A stretch of 64,000 nt of DNA from Axinella damicornis (lineage: Eukaryota; Porifera; Demospongiae; Axinellida; Axinellidae). The translations under genes were made by a program, and so were the position numbers. The stretch spans positions 12,036,756 through 12,100,755 of the forward strand of contig OZ007512.1 in assembly GCA_963931865.1 (NCBI GenBank), read 5' to 3'. Position 1 is the first letter of the stretch. Each line of letters starts with the position of its first letter. Under the pieces are notes generated by a model that did no database searches, was not told the DNA's origin, and was given only the letters and a program-made list of their open reading frames with translations. Shown here piece after piece: positions 24,378-34,376 of this stretch.

Positions 24378-26900
24378 TGTCTCCCTCCCTCCGTCCCTCC
24401 CTCCCTCCCTCCCTCCTTCCCTCTCTCCATCCTTCCCTCGCTCCCTTACCCCAGAATGTCTCTCCAGAGAACTATCGTCTCATCAGCAGAATCCCTGCTG
24501 GCTGTACCCCGACTGTGGACTGCTCCTACTTTGTGGGCATCCAGACCAACGCAAACAGTTCCTTCCTGGACATCTACCTGGAGGGAGAGTCAGAGGGGTG
24601 GGTCGCTGTGGGGTTCTCTCCCACTGCAAACATGGTAAGTTGACTGGCAGATCTTTGTGTGCATATAAAAGCATGTACTGCTCTGGTGGTTCTAGATCCC
24701 TGCAGTTAGCTGGATATCCTTCTGACAGGTTTGGATAATACTGAGATTGGTATTAGCTCTGAAGTATGTAATGAGGCATTATTGTGTTCTACTGTGCAGT
24801 GGAGTTGGTGTATTGACAGCATATTGACTCTGCCATTGGAAATTTGCTTTGATAATGCAACTTATACCATTACACATTGAGTTGTCATGTTCGGTTGTCC
24901 CCTGGAGCTAATGAATGTGACTTTTGAACCCTCCATCAGTAGTATTTTGATATTCAGTATTGTGTTGTACCCAGTTGTAACTGTTGCCCAGATACGTCCT
25001 AATTGGGCAAGGTCACTGCTCGTCATCCCAGTCAGTGTAGAATCTCCCTCTTCACAGCTCAGTGCAGACGTACTGGGATGCAACAGGATGGGACAGACTG
25101 CAGAGGTGCTTGTGGTGGACACTTGGAACCCTGACAACCTCCCACGAACGAACGTGTTGGATGCCAACCAGGTGAGGACTAGGATCTGAGTAGTGTACTG
25201 TTACACCCTGGGCTCATTCCCAGTCCTCCTCTTGGGAGGGGGTCTGGGTACGAGACTAGTTACACCCTAGTCTCATTCCCAGACCCTGGGATGAGTTGGA
25301 TGTGGATACCAGTGAAGACTGTGTTCTCACCATGAGCAGTTGGTTTGTGTTGCTCCATCAACTGCTTCCAGACGCACTGACACACCCAGTGTACTCTCTC
25401 TCATACAATCCCTTCTCATCAGTTGTCAGTTTCAGCTCCGACATCCAGTGATTTGTACCTGTATGTATACGTACGAAAGTGATGGTGTGGTCTGAGACTG
25501 GTGTTAGTGGTTTCTCCCCCTTACAACGAAATTAGCATAATACAGTGTCGCAAATATTCACCTCAAATTTAACCCACCTTCCACTAGCCTCGTTCTCAGG
25601 CAAGGCTGACACTCAGCATAGCTTAGCCTCGTTCCCAGGCCCGCGCGCCGCTTTCGGTTGCAAGCGACGAAAAGCTGGGCAGGACCTGGGAACGAGGCTA
25701 AGCATAGCTAGCTTCTGAGATATTTACAGTGTGCTTATTATACCCCAATTTTATCATTATATTAGGAGGGTGTATTTTCACATTCTGCTGAATTTGTCAA
25801 TGGAAGGATCTCCTGCAAGTAAGTCCAGAATTATAAACTATACTGTTGAAGTGGTGTTGTTTGGTAATGGTATGAAGTTTACTTTTAGTGCCGTACGTAC
25901 ACCTCCCAATTGTGTTAGTTGTAATGTTGATTTTAGTTGCAGATTATAGGTATGTTTACAAAACCTAGTAAAACAATGAGAAGCAGCATACCCTACAATA
26001 GAAATTAACAGTTGGTAGCAGGTGTTAAATTTCTTATAGATCTCATATGTCAATCAATACCTTACCAGCAGCTAAGAAATACAATTTTAGTTGAGGTAAA
26101 GAATTTTAAATTTATCCACGCCTGGGTTGACAATGCATATCAGTGTACAATGGAGTTCTTCACGTTGCATGCAAGTCAAGAATTGTGACCTTGTCATTAT
26201 CTCCTCAGCTTCAGCCGCTTCATTGGAGTGGTGAACCCGAACCAGGACCTCAACCTCAATGGAGACTACTTCCTCTTGTTTGGCCAAGGGGCAACAGGAG
26301 GTAGGGAAATTAAAAACAGTTTCTAAGCAATACAACACAAACTGCATTGTGTTGGTTTATAGTAGAAGCTTAGGTGTAGTTGTTAGACTATGAGAGTGAT
26401 AGTTGACATCTAGTTGTTGTAATTTATGACTTGTGTGCCCTTACTAGCAGATACTAGACTAATAGGAAAGATATGCTTTTCTGGTTTAAGGTTTAACACT
26501 TCTCAGGTAGTTATGTATAAGTGTAGTGTTGCTAGCAACCAAGAGATGCTTGTGCACTGCACACAATATCCAGTGGATAGTAGAATATTCATAGAATATC
26601 TGACAAGTATACATAGAATTTCACTTTCTTTCTCTGCAGGAGGATTGGGAAACTTTCCTAATCACTTGCTGCCGAACCCCACTATCAGTGCTTCCCAAGT
26701 GAACCCCTCCACTTTGACACAAGATCTGAACCCCACAGCTCCCCCGGGAACCTTTGTGCAACCCGACCCACCTGTAAGCTCTTCAACAAAATGATTGTAC
26801 AGTTCCTTATAATAAACTGCTATCGGTTGTAATTTGTTTTGCAAACAATTAATTAATTTCCTCTGCTCTTTCTCCTTCCCTCCCTCCCTCCCTGTCCTCC

Positions 26901-26938
<38 letters not shown>

Positions 26939-29900
26939 CTCCCACCCTCCCTCTCTCCCTCCCCTCCTCCCTCACTCCCTCCCTCCACCCCTCCCTCCCT
27001 CCCTCCTTCCCTCTCTCCCTCCCTCCTTCCCTCTCTCCATCCTTCCCTCGCTACCTTACCCCAGAATGTCTCTCCAGAGAACTATCGTCTCATCAGCAGA
27101 ATCCCTGCTGGCTGTACCCCGACTGTGGACTGCTCCTACTTTGTGGGCATCCAGACCAACGCAAACAGTTCCTTCCTGGATATCTACCTGGAGGGGGAGT
27201 CAGAGGGGTGGGTCGCAGTGGGGTTTTCTCCCACTGCAAACATGGTAAGCTGACTGGCAGATCTTTATGTACATATAAAACGTACGTACTGCTCTAGGTG
27301 GTTCTAGATCCCTGCAGTTAGCTGGATATCCTTCTGACAGGTTTGGATAATACTGAGATTGGTATTAGCTCTGAAGTATGTAATTAGGCATTATTGTGTT
27401 CTACTGGAATTTTGCTTTAATAGTGCAACCTATACCATTACACATTGAGTTGTCATGTTCGGTTGTCCCCTGGAGCACAATATTGATGAATGTGACCTTT
27501 GAATCCTCCATCACTAGTATTTTGATATTCAGAATAATTGTGTTGTACCCAGATGTAACTGTTGCCCAGGTACTTCCTAATTGGGCAAGGTCACTGCTTG
27601 TCATCCTAGAATTTCCCTCTTCACAGCTCAGTGCAGACGTACTGGGATGCAACAGGATGGGACAGACTGGAGAGGTGCTTGTGGTGGACACTTGGAACCC
27701 TGACAACCTCCCACGAACGAACGTGTTGGATGCCAACCAGGTAAGGACTAGGATCTGAGTAGTGTACTGTTACACCCTGGGCTCATTCCCAGTCCTCCTC
27801 TTGGGAGGGGGTCTGGGTACGAGACCAGTTACACCCTATAGCTAGTCTCATTCCCAGACCGTGGGATGAGTTGGATGTCAACAGATGAGGATACCAGTGA
27901 AGACTGTGTTCTCACCATGAGCAATTGGTTTGTGTTGCTCCATCAACTGCTTCCAGACGCATACATATAATCCCTTCTCATCATGCAGTTGTCAGTTTCT
28001 CAGCTCCGACATCCAGTGATTTGTATCTGTATGTACGTACGAAAGTGATGGTGTGGTCTGAGACCGATGTTAATGGTTTCTCCCCCTTACAACGAAATTA
28101 GCATAGATACAGTGTCGCAAATATATTTAACCCACCTTTCGCTAGCCTCGTTCTCAGGCAAGGCTGACACTCAGCATAGCTTAGCCTCGTTCCCAGGCCC
28201 GCGCGCCGCTTTCGGTTGCAAGCGACGAAAAGCTGGGCGGGGCCTGGGAACGAGGCTAAGCATAGCTAGCTTCTGAGATATTACTTATTATACCCCGGTA
28301 TAATAGGAGGGTGTATTTTCACATTCTGCTGAATTGGTCAATGGAAGGATCTCCTGCAAGTAAGTCCAGAATTATAAACTATACTGTTGAACTGGTGTTG
28401 TTTGGTATTGGTGTGAAGTTTAGTATAGTGCCGTGTTAGCGGTACTAGTCTTTTAGTTACAGATCATGTCAACAAAACTTGAAGAGATCTACTAAAACAT
28501 GTACAATTAGGCATTATGAGAAGCAGCATACCCAACAATAGGTGTTAGCGGGTGTTAAATTACATATAGTATAATATGGTATGTCAATCAATACCGTAAT
28601 TACCAGGAGCTAGGAAACGCAATTTTAGTTTAGGTAAAGAATTTTAGCTTATTTAACCACTTTATCAATTTAAATGATGCCCGGGTTGGCATTTCATATC
28701 AGTTGTACAATGGAGTTCTTCACGTTGCATGCAAGTCAAGAATTGTGACCTTGTGATAATATCCTCAGCTTCAGCCGCTTCATTGGAGAGGTGAACCCAA
28801 ACCAGGACCTCAACCTCAATGGAGACTACTTCCTCTTGTTTGGCCAAGGGGCAACAGGAGGTGTGGAAATTAAAAACAGTTTCTAAGCAAAACAACTCAG
28901 AACCGCTAAACTACAGTGTTTTACTTTAGTAGGAGCTTGGTGTAGTTCTTAGACTCTGGAATTTATAGTTGACAGCTTTGAACAAAACCAGTGTGCCCTT
29001 ATTGTGGTGATGTTCTGAAGTTTGATTGACACTAGCTGCCAACTTGTGGCAGTAGAGATAAGCACTGCTTTGAACTCAAGCAATTGCACGGCTGTTTAAC
29101 AGCATATGAAATTATACACGTAGAGCAGCTTTATAATATATTGTGAGGAAAGTACAACAGACCTCTCTTTCTAAGTACGATTTTCAAGGTCTCAAATAAT
29201 TGGCTTTGATCCCTGTTAATACATTTGAACCTCTGAAAGAGGACAACCTCTCTACAAAGGACAGGATTCCACTGTAGGGCATCTGAGATGCTCGGGCTAT
29301 CTAGTTTTTTTCCCTTCTTTCTCTGCAGGTGGAATGGGAAACTTTCCAAATCACCTGCTACCAAACCCCACAGTCAGTGCTTCCCAAATGAACCCCATGA
29401 CTGCTGAAGCGGAGGTGGGTGTGGACACCGTTAGGGCGGGACTTATTCGGGCTCATGGTATCCTCATGATCGTTGCCTGGCCCATCCTGGCTGTGACCGC
29501 TATCTTCTTTGCCTCTTGGATGAAACCAGCCCTTCCCAACGGAGAGTGGTTCCAGGTAAGTATCCTACCCTTCATTCCTTACCCTCCGTAGGATGACAAA
29601 CATGCATCCAGTCTCTCCCTGCTCCTATTTTTAGCCACTTCTCGCTTCATCCATCCACCTCCCTCCCTCCCTCCCTCCCTCCCTCCCTCCCTCCCTCCCT
29701 CCCTCCCTCCCTCCCCTCCCTCCCTCCCTCCCTCCCTCCCTCCCTCCCTCCCACCCTCCCTCCCTCCCTCCCTCCCTCCCTCCATCCCTCCCTCTCTTCC
29801 CCCCTCCCTCTGTCCCTCCCTCCTGACCTCCCTTTGATCCTCCCTCTCTCCCAGGTCCACCGAGCCTTCTTGCTAGCATCAATGTTCATAGCAGCACTGG

Positions 29901-32900
29901 GATTCCTGCTTATTTTTGTGGCTTTTCGAGAGAATAGTTTACCGGGGCTGATCACTCTGGGCAGTAGTAACGTAAGTTAGAGATATATATGGCAGTCGGT
30001 TCTATGTGGCTTACACAGTACCGAATCCAGCCCCGGGTGTGGGGGTGTGATTGCCATGCTATAATTATGTGTGACCCTCTCAGGGAAAATCGACCATCTG
30101 GGATAAACATTGAATGTACGTTACGTGGGTTTAATGTTCAGTGCTTCGTGCGTGTATTTCGATCACATTCTCAACTTTAAACACTTATAGCGAGTGAACG
30201 CTTAGGACCTCCACTCTAGAGATTGTAGTACGTATACCATTATTATTTCATGTAACAGGCTGGATGTCGTATGTATTCCACGTTTAAATTGTCCATACAA
30301 TCAAAATAGACATGCATATTGACCAAATATAGATGCCCATAATTATGTCTGGAATGGTAAATCCGATTTGAGTACCACTGTGATCAGCACTGAATGGGCT
30401 CTCGCGATCTGGTGGTGTAATAATCTTTCACTAAAAGTGCCAAAAAGTTCCCTCTCTATCAGTGATACGGCATGGGTGTCTGCTGCATTCCCTCGCTCGC
30501 GCTGATCCGAGGCTCCAGCTTCTCTCCAATGGCGTGACATGGTATCCGGTCCCGGGAACGTGCACGTGCACGCGCTACGCATACGTACGCGTGAACAAAA
30601 TCTTCGTGTGGTTTAATTTTCGTCGGTGTGCTCGAGCGACAAAAATAAAACAACACGAAAAATTAAAAGGCGAATTATATTCCGCGAAAATTTCCAGATC
30701 TACGGTACAAATAGTCACATATATGTCTGAAGAGCGGGGTGCACACGCATTGCTAGGTAGCACTGCAGCAACACTAGACGCATCCAGACCTGATCCCCAG
30801 GGCAGTGCTACTCTATAATCCCTCCTAGCAGGTACGTACTGTATGAGATTTATTTATGACCTAAGCAGCACTTAGCGATCGAGTTGGAACTAGCTTTGAT
30901 GTAGTCAAGAGGCCCAAGGTGAGCTTAGACGATACTCTGACTGTGAGCACAAGTACAGATGCCCAATCTCAGAACAAGCAAATTTCAAAACATTTCTGGG
31001 AGCAGTAAGCCCCAACCCCCCTTAGATCCGCGTGCTTCATACTCTGGTCAGCCCTCCCTGATGAAACTATCTTCCGCCACCTAGAAGTAGCGTGTACCTG
31101 TATATGTGACAGCATCACAATGGTACATTCAGTCATGATGTGTCTCCTTGATCTTCTGATCACTGCAGGGGGTTGGCACTGCCCACTTCGCAATTGGAAT
31201 AATTGTCATGGCGTTACACATCCTCAATGTAAGTGTGTGCCCCAGCTGCCTACTGAGTGTACACTGTCATCATCATGCAGCTGTGTCCACGCACAGTCGG
31301 CTCCATCCACTCATCATCAGTATGTAATTGGGGCGAGCCTGAGCGAGCCCCACACTAGCGTGACTTCATTGCGCTGTGCATGTGTCTTGTTTGATTGGAT
31401 CTTGCAGTTACTGTAAATTTAAAATCAGTGAATTTCACTTGCACGCGCACAAATTCAACGAACTCGACCGTCTAGCTATACCTGTTCGACAAACAATGGC
31501 GACAACAAAGACAGAGACCACTCGTGGGCATTGGCTAGAGCACCATGAACATTCTTCCTCCTCGGCGACACTGACAAAGACGGAGACAGCACATGGACCT
31601 ACACGTACCGCCATGGCCGGCATAGCTAGCTAGCTAGCTACATGTAGCTATACTGAAACGCTAACCTGACTCACAGTTGCTGTGATGTGCACGAGTGTTA
31701 TGTTTCAAGAGTGCCATAATTTCTGTGCTCATTGCCCGGTCACATTCTGATGACAATCATGTGAATGCAACTGCTTCTTGCATGCCCTGCATGCACATGC
31801 ATATGCACTTCACTCAGGCTCGCCCTCCAATGTCCTGCATTCCACTAGTAGTAATTACTGTACTATTGCTCTTCCAGCCTATCATTGCTGCTTTCCGCTG
31901 CAAACCAGGAGGCAAGGAGTAAGTTTTGTCCATTGGCATTCACCTGAGCACTAATTTTTGCTTCTACAATCGATAATATCCTAAACACTTTACACACCCT
32001 CTCCTATCCTTGTTATCAGGCCAACCCCCATATCTTCTTTTTCGGCTTGCATTGATGATAATACACAACCCAACACAAGGCAGGGAAGGCCTAGCTGGGT
32101 GCATTGGGGGGTAGTCGGTTCACTATGGTTCAGCAGGTCCCGGATCAGTTCGTCACTAGTCGGCTAAGTTTGAATGCTCCACCACTAGTCCACACACTTG
32201 AGTGCTGGGCCAGTGTTTAAACTTATTGCAGTTGGGCCCCACCCCCTTATGTCAACCAAATACCGTAGTCGCGCGTTATTAGGTGCATGCACCTATAACT
32301 CCACAGGAAAGAAATATGCGCCTATAAGCGAGATGCGCCTAATAACGAATGTATAATAATGACATTCCTCGAATAGGAAGTGCGCTTCAATTCGAATTAG
32401 CTATAGCTGTTTTCCACTCTGTAGGACAGAGTTTCTGGAAGAAGACTGCAGCGCTTAATAGCGAGTACCTGGGACGAGAGTTGAACCTGCGCCTAACAGC
32501 GAATATGTGCCTATAAGTGAACTGTGCCTAATAACGCGCGACTACGGTATCACTCACGTGATGCTCTCAGGCCTTCCCCGGCTCTTCCATTTCGATGTAT
32601 TACAACTGAAGAATAAAAAACAGGGTGACTTGGAATGAGGCTAACCCTGTCCCTCCTACTCCCCTACAGCCGCTGGATCTTCAACCTGTTTCATGCCTCT
32701 CTCATTGGCCTAGTGGTACAAAGTCTGGCATGTGAGTGCTTTACGGTTAAATACATAATATGAAGTATTTGATTAATGTGACACACACGCATGGACGGAC
32801 ACACACACACACACACTGCAGTGACCAATACTGGTCTTGGACTGTCACGGTTTAGCACTGTTTATAGCCGGTTTGGAGACCTGACTATCTTCTGGGTGTT

Positions 32901-33374
32901 CCTGGCCTTCATCGTTGTCTTTCTGGTGCTGGTGGGGGTGTTCCTCATTGTTTTCGTCATCCTCCCCTGCTTCACTGTCCATAAGGATGGTCAGTCCTCA
33001 CTCCACTCTCTGCCGTATTCCCATTCAACAATCTGTACCCTGGCTCTCCATATGTACAATTTGTACCCTGGCTCTCCATTATGTACAATCATGCATGTAT
33101 AAGTGAGCTTTTAAAATTTGCCCCTCCCCCAATACACACAGGATCTGCAAAAGGTGCTCCTTCCTTCGTAAAGCTGTTTGTCTCATCTCCACGTGGAAAA
33201 ACATATGAAGTTGAGTTGACCTCAAAACAGAATCCCTCCAGAAATGATGACCCTCCACCTCCGAAAACCCCGTCAGAGGATGCTATTTTCCGCTGGATCG
33301 GATTGGTTGTGTTCCTGGCTGTCATGCTCCCGTTAATGGTTGCCGTCATCGTACTAGTGGCACTCCCTCAGTGA
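10525..33374 (+). CDS. FRRS1-like ferric reductase: Reeler, four DOMON domains, cytochrome b561
   Basis: The model has 29 exons and 1329 aa with all junctions in frame. N-terminal exons: 10525-10750, 11608-11771, 12892-12989, 13672-13732, 14557-14637, 14706-14744. The four DOMON modules are listed separately. C-terminal exons: 29329-29555, 29855-29971, 31169-31228, 31878-31918, 32670-32731, 32822-32989, 33142-33374. A signal peptide (MLLFCFFAIASVLLPSG) leads a Reeler domain, a P/T/S-rich linker, the DOMON domains, a six-helix cytochrome b561 core and a membrane-anchored tail. This is the order of animal FRRS1 (stromal cell-derived receptor 2), which has one DOMON. The family moves electrons from cytosolic ascorbate across a membrane to ferric iron. 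The three extra DOMONs are the oddity. The symbol is left empty because orthology was not tested. Confidence 0.88.
10833..11095. repeat. 21-bp minisatellite in intron 1
   Basis: About twelve tandem copies of a unit like gttgtggtcttgtcatcctt (period 21). Because 21 is divisible by three, it opens long false frames on both strands. Confidence 0.9.
11475..11542. repeat. Small hairpin repeat
   Basis: Inverted arms cagtctagcctgcta and tagcaggctagactg lie about 40 bp apart within intron 1 of the FRRS1-like gene. Confidence 0.6.
11827..12245. repeat. 58-bp tandem array built from a hairpin MITE
   Basis: About seven head-to-tail copies of a 58-bp unit. Each contains the inverted pair gcctcgttcccag and ctgggaacgaggc around tctcggatcggg, separated by a spacer like ataccggtgcctcaata. 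This is the TAGCCTCG MITE family amplified as a satellite in intron 2. Confidence 0.88.
12270..12552. mobile_element. MITE with ~110-bp inverted repeats
   Basis: The arm at 12270-12380 (motifs accaagagttc, cggcagtatgac, cggcaatcagtgg, tgtttaacagg) is repeated in reverse complement at 12441-12552. It lies in intron 2 of the FRRS1-like gene. Confidence 0.7.
14745..15011 (+). repeat. (CCCT)n tract forming the 3' end of an intron
   Basis: A long CCCT microsatellite from about 14793 runs straight into the acceptor of DOMON exon a at 15011. It opens a false 'SLPPSLPPS' reading frame. Confidence 0.9.
15012..17079 (+). CDS. DOMON module 1
   Basis: Four exons: a 15012-15191 (180 nt), b 15927-16106 (180), c 16277-16329 (53), d 16988-17079 (92). 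The encoded segments are SPENYRLISGIPAGCTPTVD to WVAVGFSPTANM, then ILPNWARSLLVIPVSVEF to VLDANQ, EGVFSHSAEFFNGKLSC, and FSRFIGVVNPNQDLNLNGDY. The GFSPTANM methionine sits where DOMON heme-ligand Met residues are found; the heme-binding assignment is inferred from the family. Unlike modules 2-4 it is preceded by a short 39-nt linker exon, and its b-to-c intron is much shorter and lacks the hairpin MITE, so it looks like the oldest copy. Confidence 0.85.
17231..18503 (+). mobile_element. hAT-like DNA transposon remnant with a broken TTF zinc-finger region
   Basis: Inverted ends catggataatagagcacggg (17231 onward) and its complement (ending 18503) bound ~1.27 kb. Inside, about 17840-18170 on the plus strand encodes an N-terminal region resembling the TTF-type zinc finger of DUF4371/ZMYM1-like hAT transposases: KREFGKKSVEKRSFQPQ, then in another frame WLHYDEERELAFC, then GYSNWKDASVRIAAHE and ACHKDAVLK. 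The frame is broken at least twice, so this is a fossil. No clear 8-bp target duplication was found. Confidence 0.65.
18655..19335. repeat. Subterminal tandem repeats, left arm of the foldback element
   Basis: Repeats of about 22 bp (gagagggggtatacttcaag, gagagggggtgtacttcgtg) alternate with tagtttgcaataggg units. The inverted counterpart is 20510-20800. Open frames across them are artefacts. Confidence 0.85.
19466..20115 (+). pseudogene. Integrase-family transposase fragment (HTH plus start of the catalytic core)
   Basis: The open frame 19466-19918 contains GRPKFEITREQINFLVESGF followed by a helix-turn-helix (GPQIASLIGVSLSTVRRMV). After a stop at about 19916 the similarity continues in other frames with RRVDPEGRRLQAVNRRRYQV and then LWHMDGNHKLIR, whose Asp fits the first catalytic residue of rve-type integrase cores seen in many animal DNA transposons. 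The sequence then runs into the inverted right arm, so most of the catalytic domain is missing. A reverse-strand copy of the N-terminal part is at 20338-20120. It is not a host gene. Confidence 0.7.
21165..23728 (+). CDS. DOMON module 2
   Basis: Exons: linker 21165-21298 (134 nt, GLGRFPNHLRPNPTISASQ), a 21777-21956 (180), b 22492-22671 (180), c 23196-23248 (53), d 23637-23728 (92). The sum is 639 nt, or 213 codons, and the module starts and ends in phase 1, so it can be added or lost without shifting the frame. The encoded DOMON is almost identical to the other modules. The intron before exon b carries a 215-bp tRNA-like insertion absent from modules 3 and 4. The intron before exon a is almost entirely CCCT repeats. 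Confidence 0.87.
21405..21776 (+). repeat. (CCCT)n tract at a 3' splice site
   Basis: About 370 bp of CCCT repeats end in the acceptor ccccag before exon a of module 2. The equivalent introns of modules 1, 3 and 4 have shorter CCCT tracts plus poly-C runs, so the tract length is changing quickly. Confidence 0.9.
22249..22463 (-). mobile_element. tRNA-derived retroposon insertion with 9-bp target duplication
   Basis: Comparison with modules 3 and 4 shows an extra 215 bp here, flanked by cagtattgt at 22240-22248 and 22455-22463. The empty site is intact in module 3. The minus strand at 22372-22303 folds as a tRNA: acceptor ggagttg/cgactcc, box A tggcctagtgg, T arm ccagg-ttcgatt-cctgg. It therefore inserted after the modules were duplicated. 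Confidence 0.75.
22303..22372 (-). tRNA. tRNA-like sequence inside the retroposon (probable pseudogene)
   Basis: A 70-nt tRNA-like cloverleaf. The acceptor and T stems pair perfectly, the D stem is weak, and the anticodon loop ggctcat lacks the invariant U33. The nominal anticodon would be CUC. I treat it as a tRNA-derived SINE head rather than a working tRNA gene. Confidence 0.5.
23054..23130. mobile_element. TAGCCTCG-family MITE in module 2
   Basis: A 77-bp hairpin (tagcctcgttcccaggcc and its complement) is flanked by agcatagct on both sides (9-bp target duplication). The same insertion with the same flanks occurs at 25624-25700 (module 3) and 28182-28258 (module 4), so it predates those duplications. 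Confidence 0.85.
24083..26300 (+). CDS. DOMON module 3
   Basis: Exons: linker 24083-24216, a 24455-24634, b 24992-25171, c 25766-25818, d 26209-26300. Sizes are identical to module 2 (134, 180, 180, 53, 92 nt; 213 codons). The protein differs from module 2 at only a few positions, for example IRPNWARS for ILPNWARS, and 'SVESPSSQ' for 'SVEFPASQ'. Introns are also nearly identical to module 2. The a-exon acceptor follows a poly-C run at about 24346-24377 and CCCT repeats. Confidence 0.87.
26640..28860 (+). CDS. DOMON module 4
   Basis: Exons: linker 26640-26773, a 27065-27244, b 27570-27740, c 28307-28359, d 28769-28860. Exon b is 171 nt instead of 180: nine bases are missing in frame after LLVI, removing three residues of the PVSVE stretch. 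This is the only size change among the modules. Exon d reads GEVNPNQD where the others read GVVNPNQD. A poly-C run lies at about 26902-26934 before exon a. Confidence 0.87.
29329..33374 (+). CDS. FRRS1-like C-terminus: cytochrome b561 core and tail
   Basis: Seven exons: 29329-29555, 29855-29971, 31169-31228, 31878-31918, 32670-32731, 32822-32989, 33142-33374. The four histidines that ligate the two hemes in b561 proteins are in place: RAHGILMIVAW, WFQVHRAFLLAS, GTAHFAIGI, and FNLFHASLIG. Six hydrophobic helices follow the pattern of the b561_FRRS1 group. A last exon adds a hydrophilic segment and a further helix (IGLVVFLAVMLPLMVAVIVL) just before the stop, so the C-terminus may be re-anchored in the membrane. 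The 29329 exon starts with a module-like linker (GMGNFPNHLLPNPTVSASQ), showing that the tandem unit recombined at this exon. Confidence 0.87.
29655..29854 (+). repeat. (CCCT)n tract at a 3' splice site
   Basis: CCCT repeats fill most of the intron and end at the acceptor cccag before exon 29855-29971. Confidence 0.9.
29972..31168 (+). other. Intron of the FRRS1-like gene without further genes
   Basis: No exon is recognised. Short open frames around 30460-30820 lack any known motif and lie on both strands. I treat the stretch as intron with unclassified repeats. Confidence 0.5.
31490..31800. repeat. Second copy of the ~300 bp dispersed repeat from 9685-10010
   Basis: Shared segments include gatggcgacaacaaagac, ggctagagcaccatgaa and gtttcaagagtgccataatt in the same order and orientation as upstream of the FRRS1-like gene. 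Confidence 0.7.
32261..32549. mobile_element. 289-bp MITE with ~24-bp inverted repeats
   Basis: Ends taccgtagtcgcgcgttatt and its complement (ending 32549). The outermost TA on each side could be a TA target duplication, as in Tc1/mariner-derived MITEs. It sits in an FRRS1-like intron. Confidence 0.75.
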
Positions 33375-34376
33375 TGACGCCTATCATTATCATTTCTTTC
33401 TCTGTTTGTTGTGGGTGCATGGGTGGAAATCTAACCACTATAGTTCATATTTTTATACGACAGAGGTAATGGGAACTTTTCTGTTAGGTTATGTTAGTAC
33501 TTTTGCCTGACATAATTATATTACCATGAAATGTATAAATTGGTGTATAGTCTATATATACATTTACTTACAATTTTCCTTCCCCGTTCTGTTATTACAC
33601 AGTATAGTTATTTATATTGTGTACCACATTTTCCCTTCGGGTTGGCTCTATTACATCTATAAAAGAATATATGTCCATTTCCACAATGAGTATACGGGGT
33701 CAAGATTCGGTAAGGAGGAGACTATATACCTTACTCCTTAGTACATCAAACACTCGCCTTCTGTTCACTGTTAATACGTGCAGCTGGAGCAACACAGTCA
33801 ACCAGCGTTACTGCTATGTCTCGTTCCCAAACTAGCACGTACGATTGCACAACAATTATTGCAACAGCTAGGTCACGAGTAGCTCGTGCCAGAACACACG
33901 CACGGTCTGGGCGAGATTACAATGACACGTACTTCCGCGCTAGCCTCGACTCGTACCCAGGCCCTCACGCGGAACGTGGTGACACATGGCAAAATTCCCG
34001 TATGTGCTGAGCTCAGCAGTCTTGATTTCGGGTAGGCGAATCACGTTCGTCCATTGCCAATTACTGCGTAGTAATTACATTCTTCACCCCGTGAAAAGTG
34101 TAGCCGTTTGATAAAACCGCTGTTCTAGCCTTCAAGACTCACCTCTGGTCACTCCTTGGCAAGGATTTGCTACTTAGCCATCACCGTGAGGGCGCCGGGC
34201 CTGGGTACGAGGCTAATTCCGCGCCGCCTACGCGCACCCATAGAAGTGTACTGCGCATGCGCAGAAGCAGTGTTGTGGGTGTGGCCCGCGAGACGCAAGA
34301 CTATTTACATGGGCCAGCCCACTTCCTCACGTTGAGAAACAACCGTCCACCTTCTTGAAGCGTGCGAGTGTGAAAG
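33375..34376. other. Intergenic region after the FRRS1-like gene
   Basis: 3' flank of the reductase gene, one MITE (33941-34215) and the presumed promoter of the first death-domain gene. No further gene was recognised. Confidence 0.5.
33941..34215. mobile_element. 275-bp TAGCCTCG-family element
   Basis: Starts tagcctcg, ends cgaggcta, flanked by cttccgcgc (33932-33940) and attccgcgc (34216-34224), eight of nine bases matching. Its interior is the reverse complement of the interior of the 384-bp element at 62861-63244, so both are longer members of the same family. Confidence 0.75.

Noticed and set aside
30462..30818. 118-codon plus frame in an FRRS1-like intron
   Set aside because: Frames of similar length exist on both strands, the composition is repeat-like and no motif is recognised.
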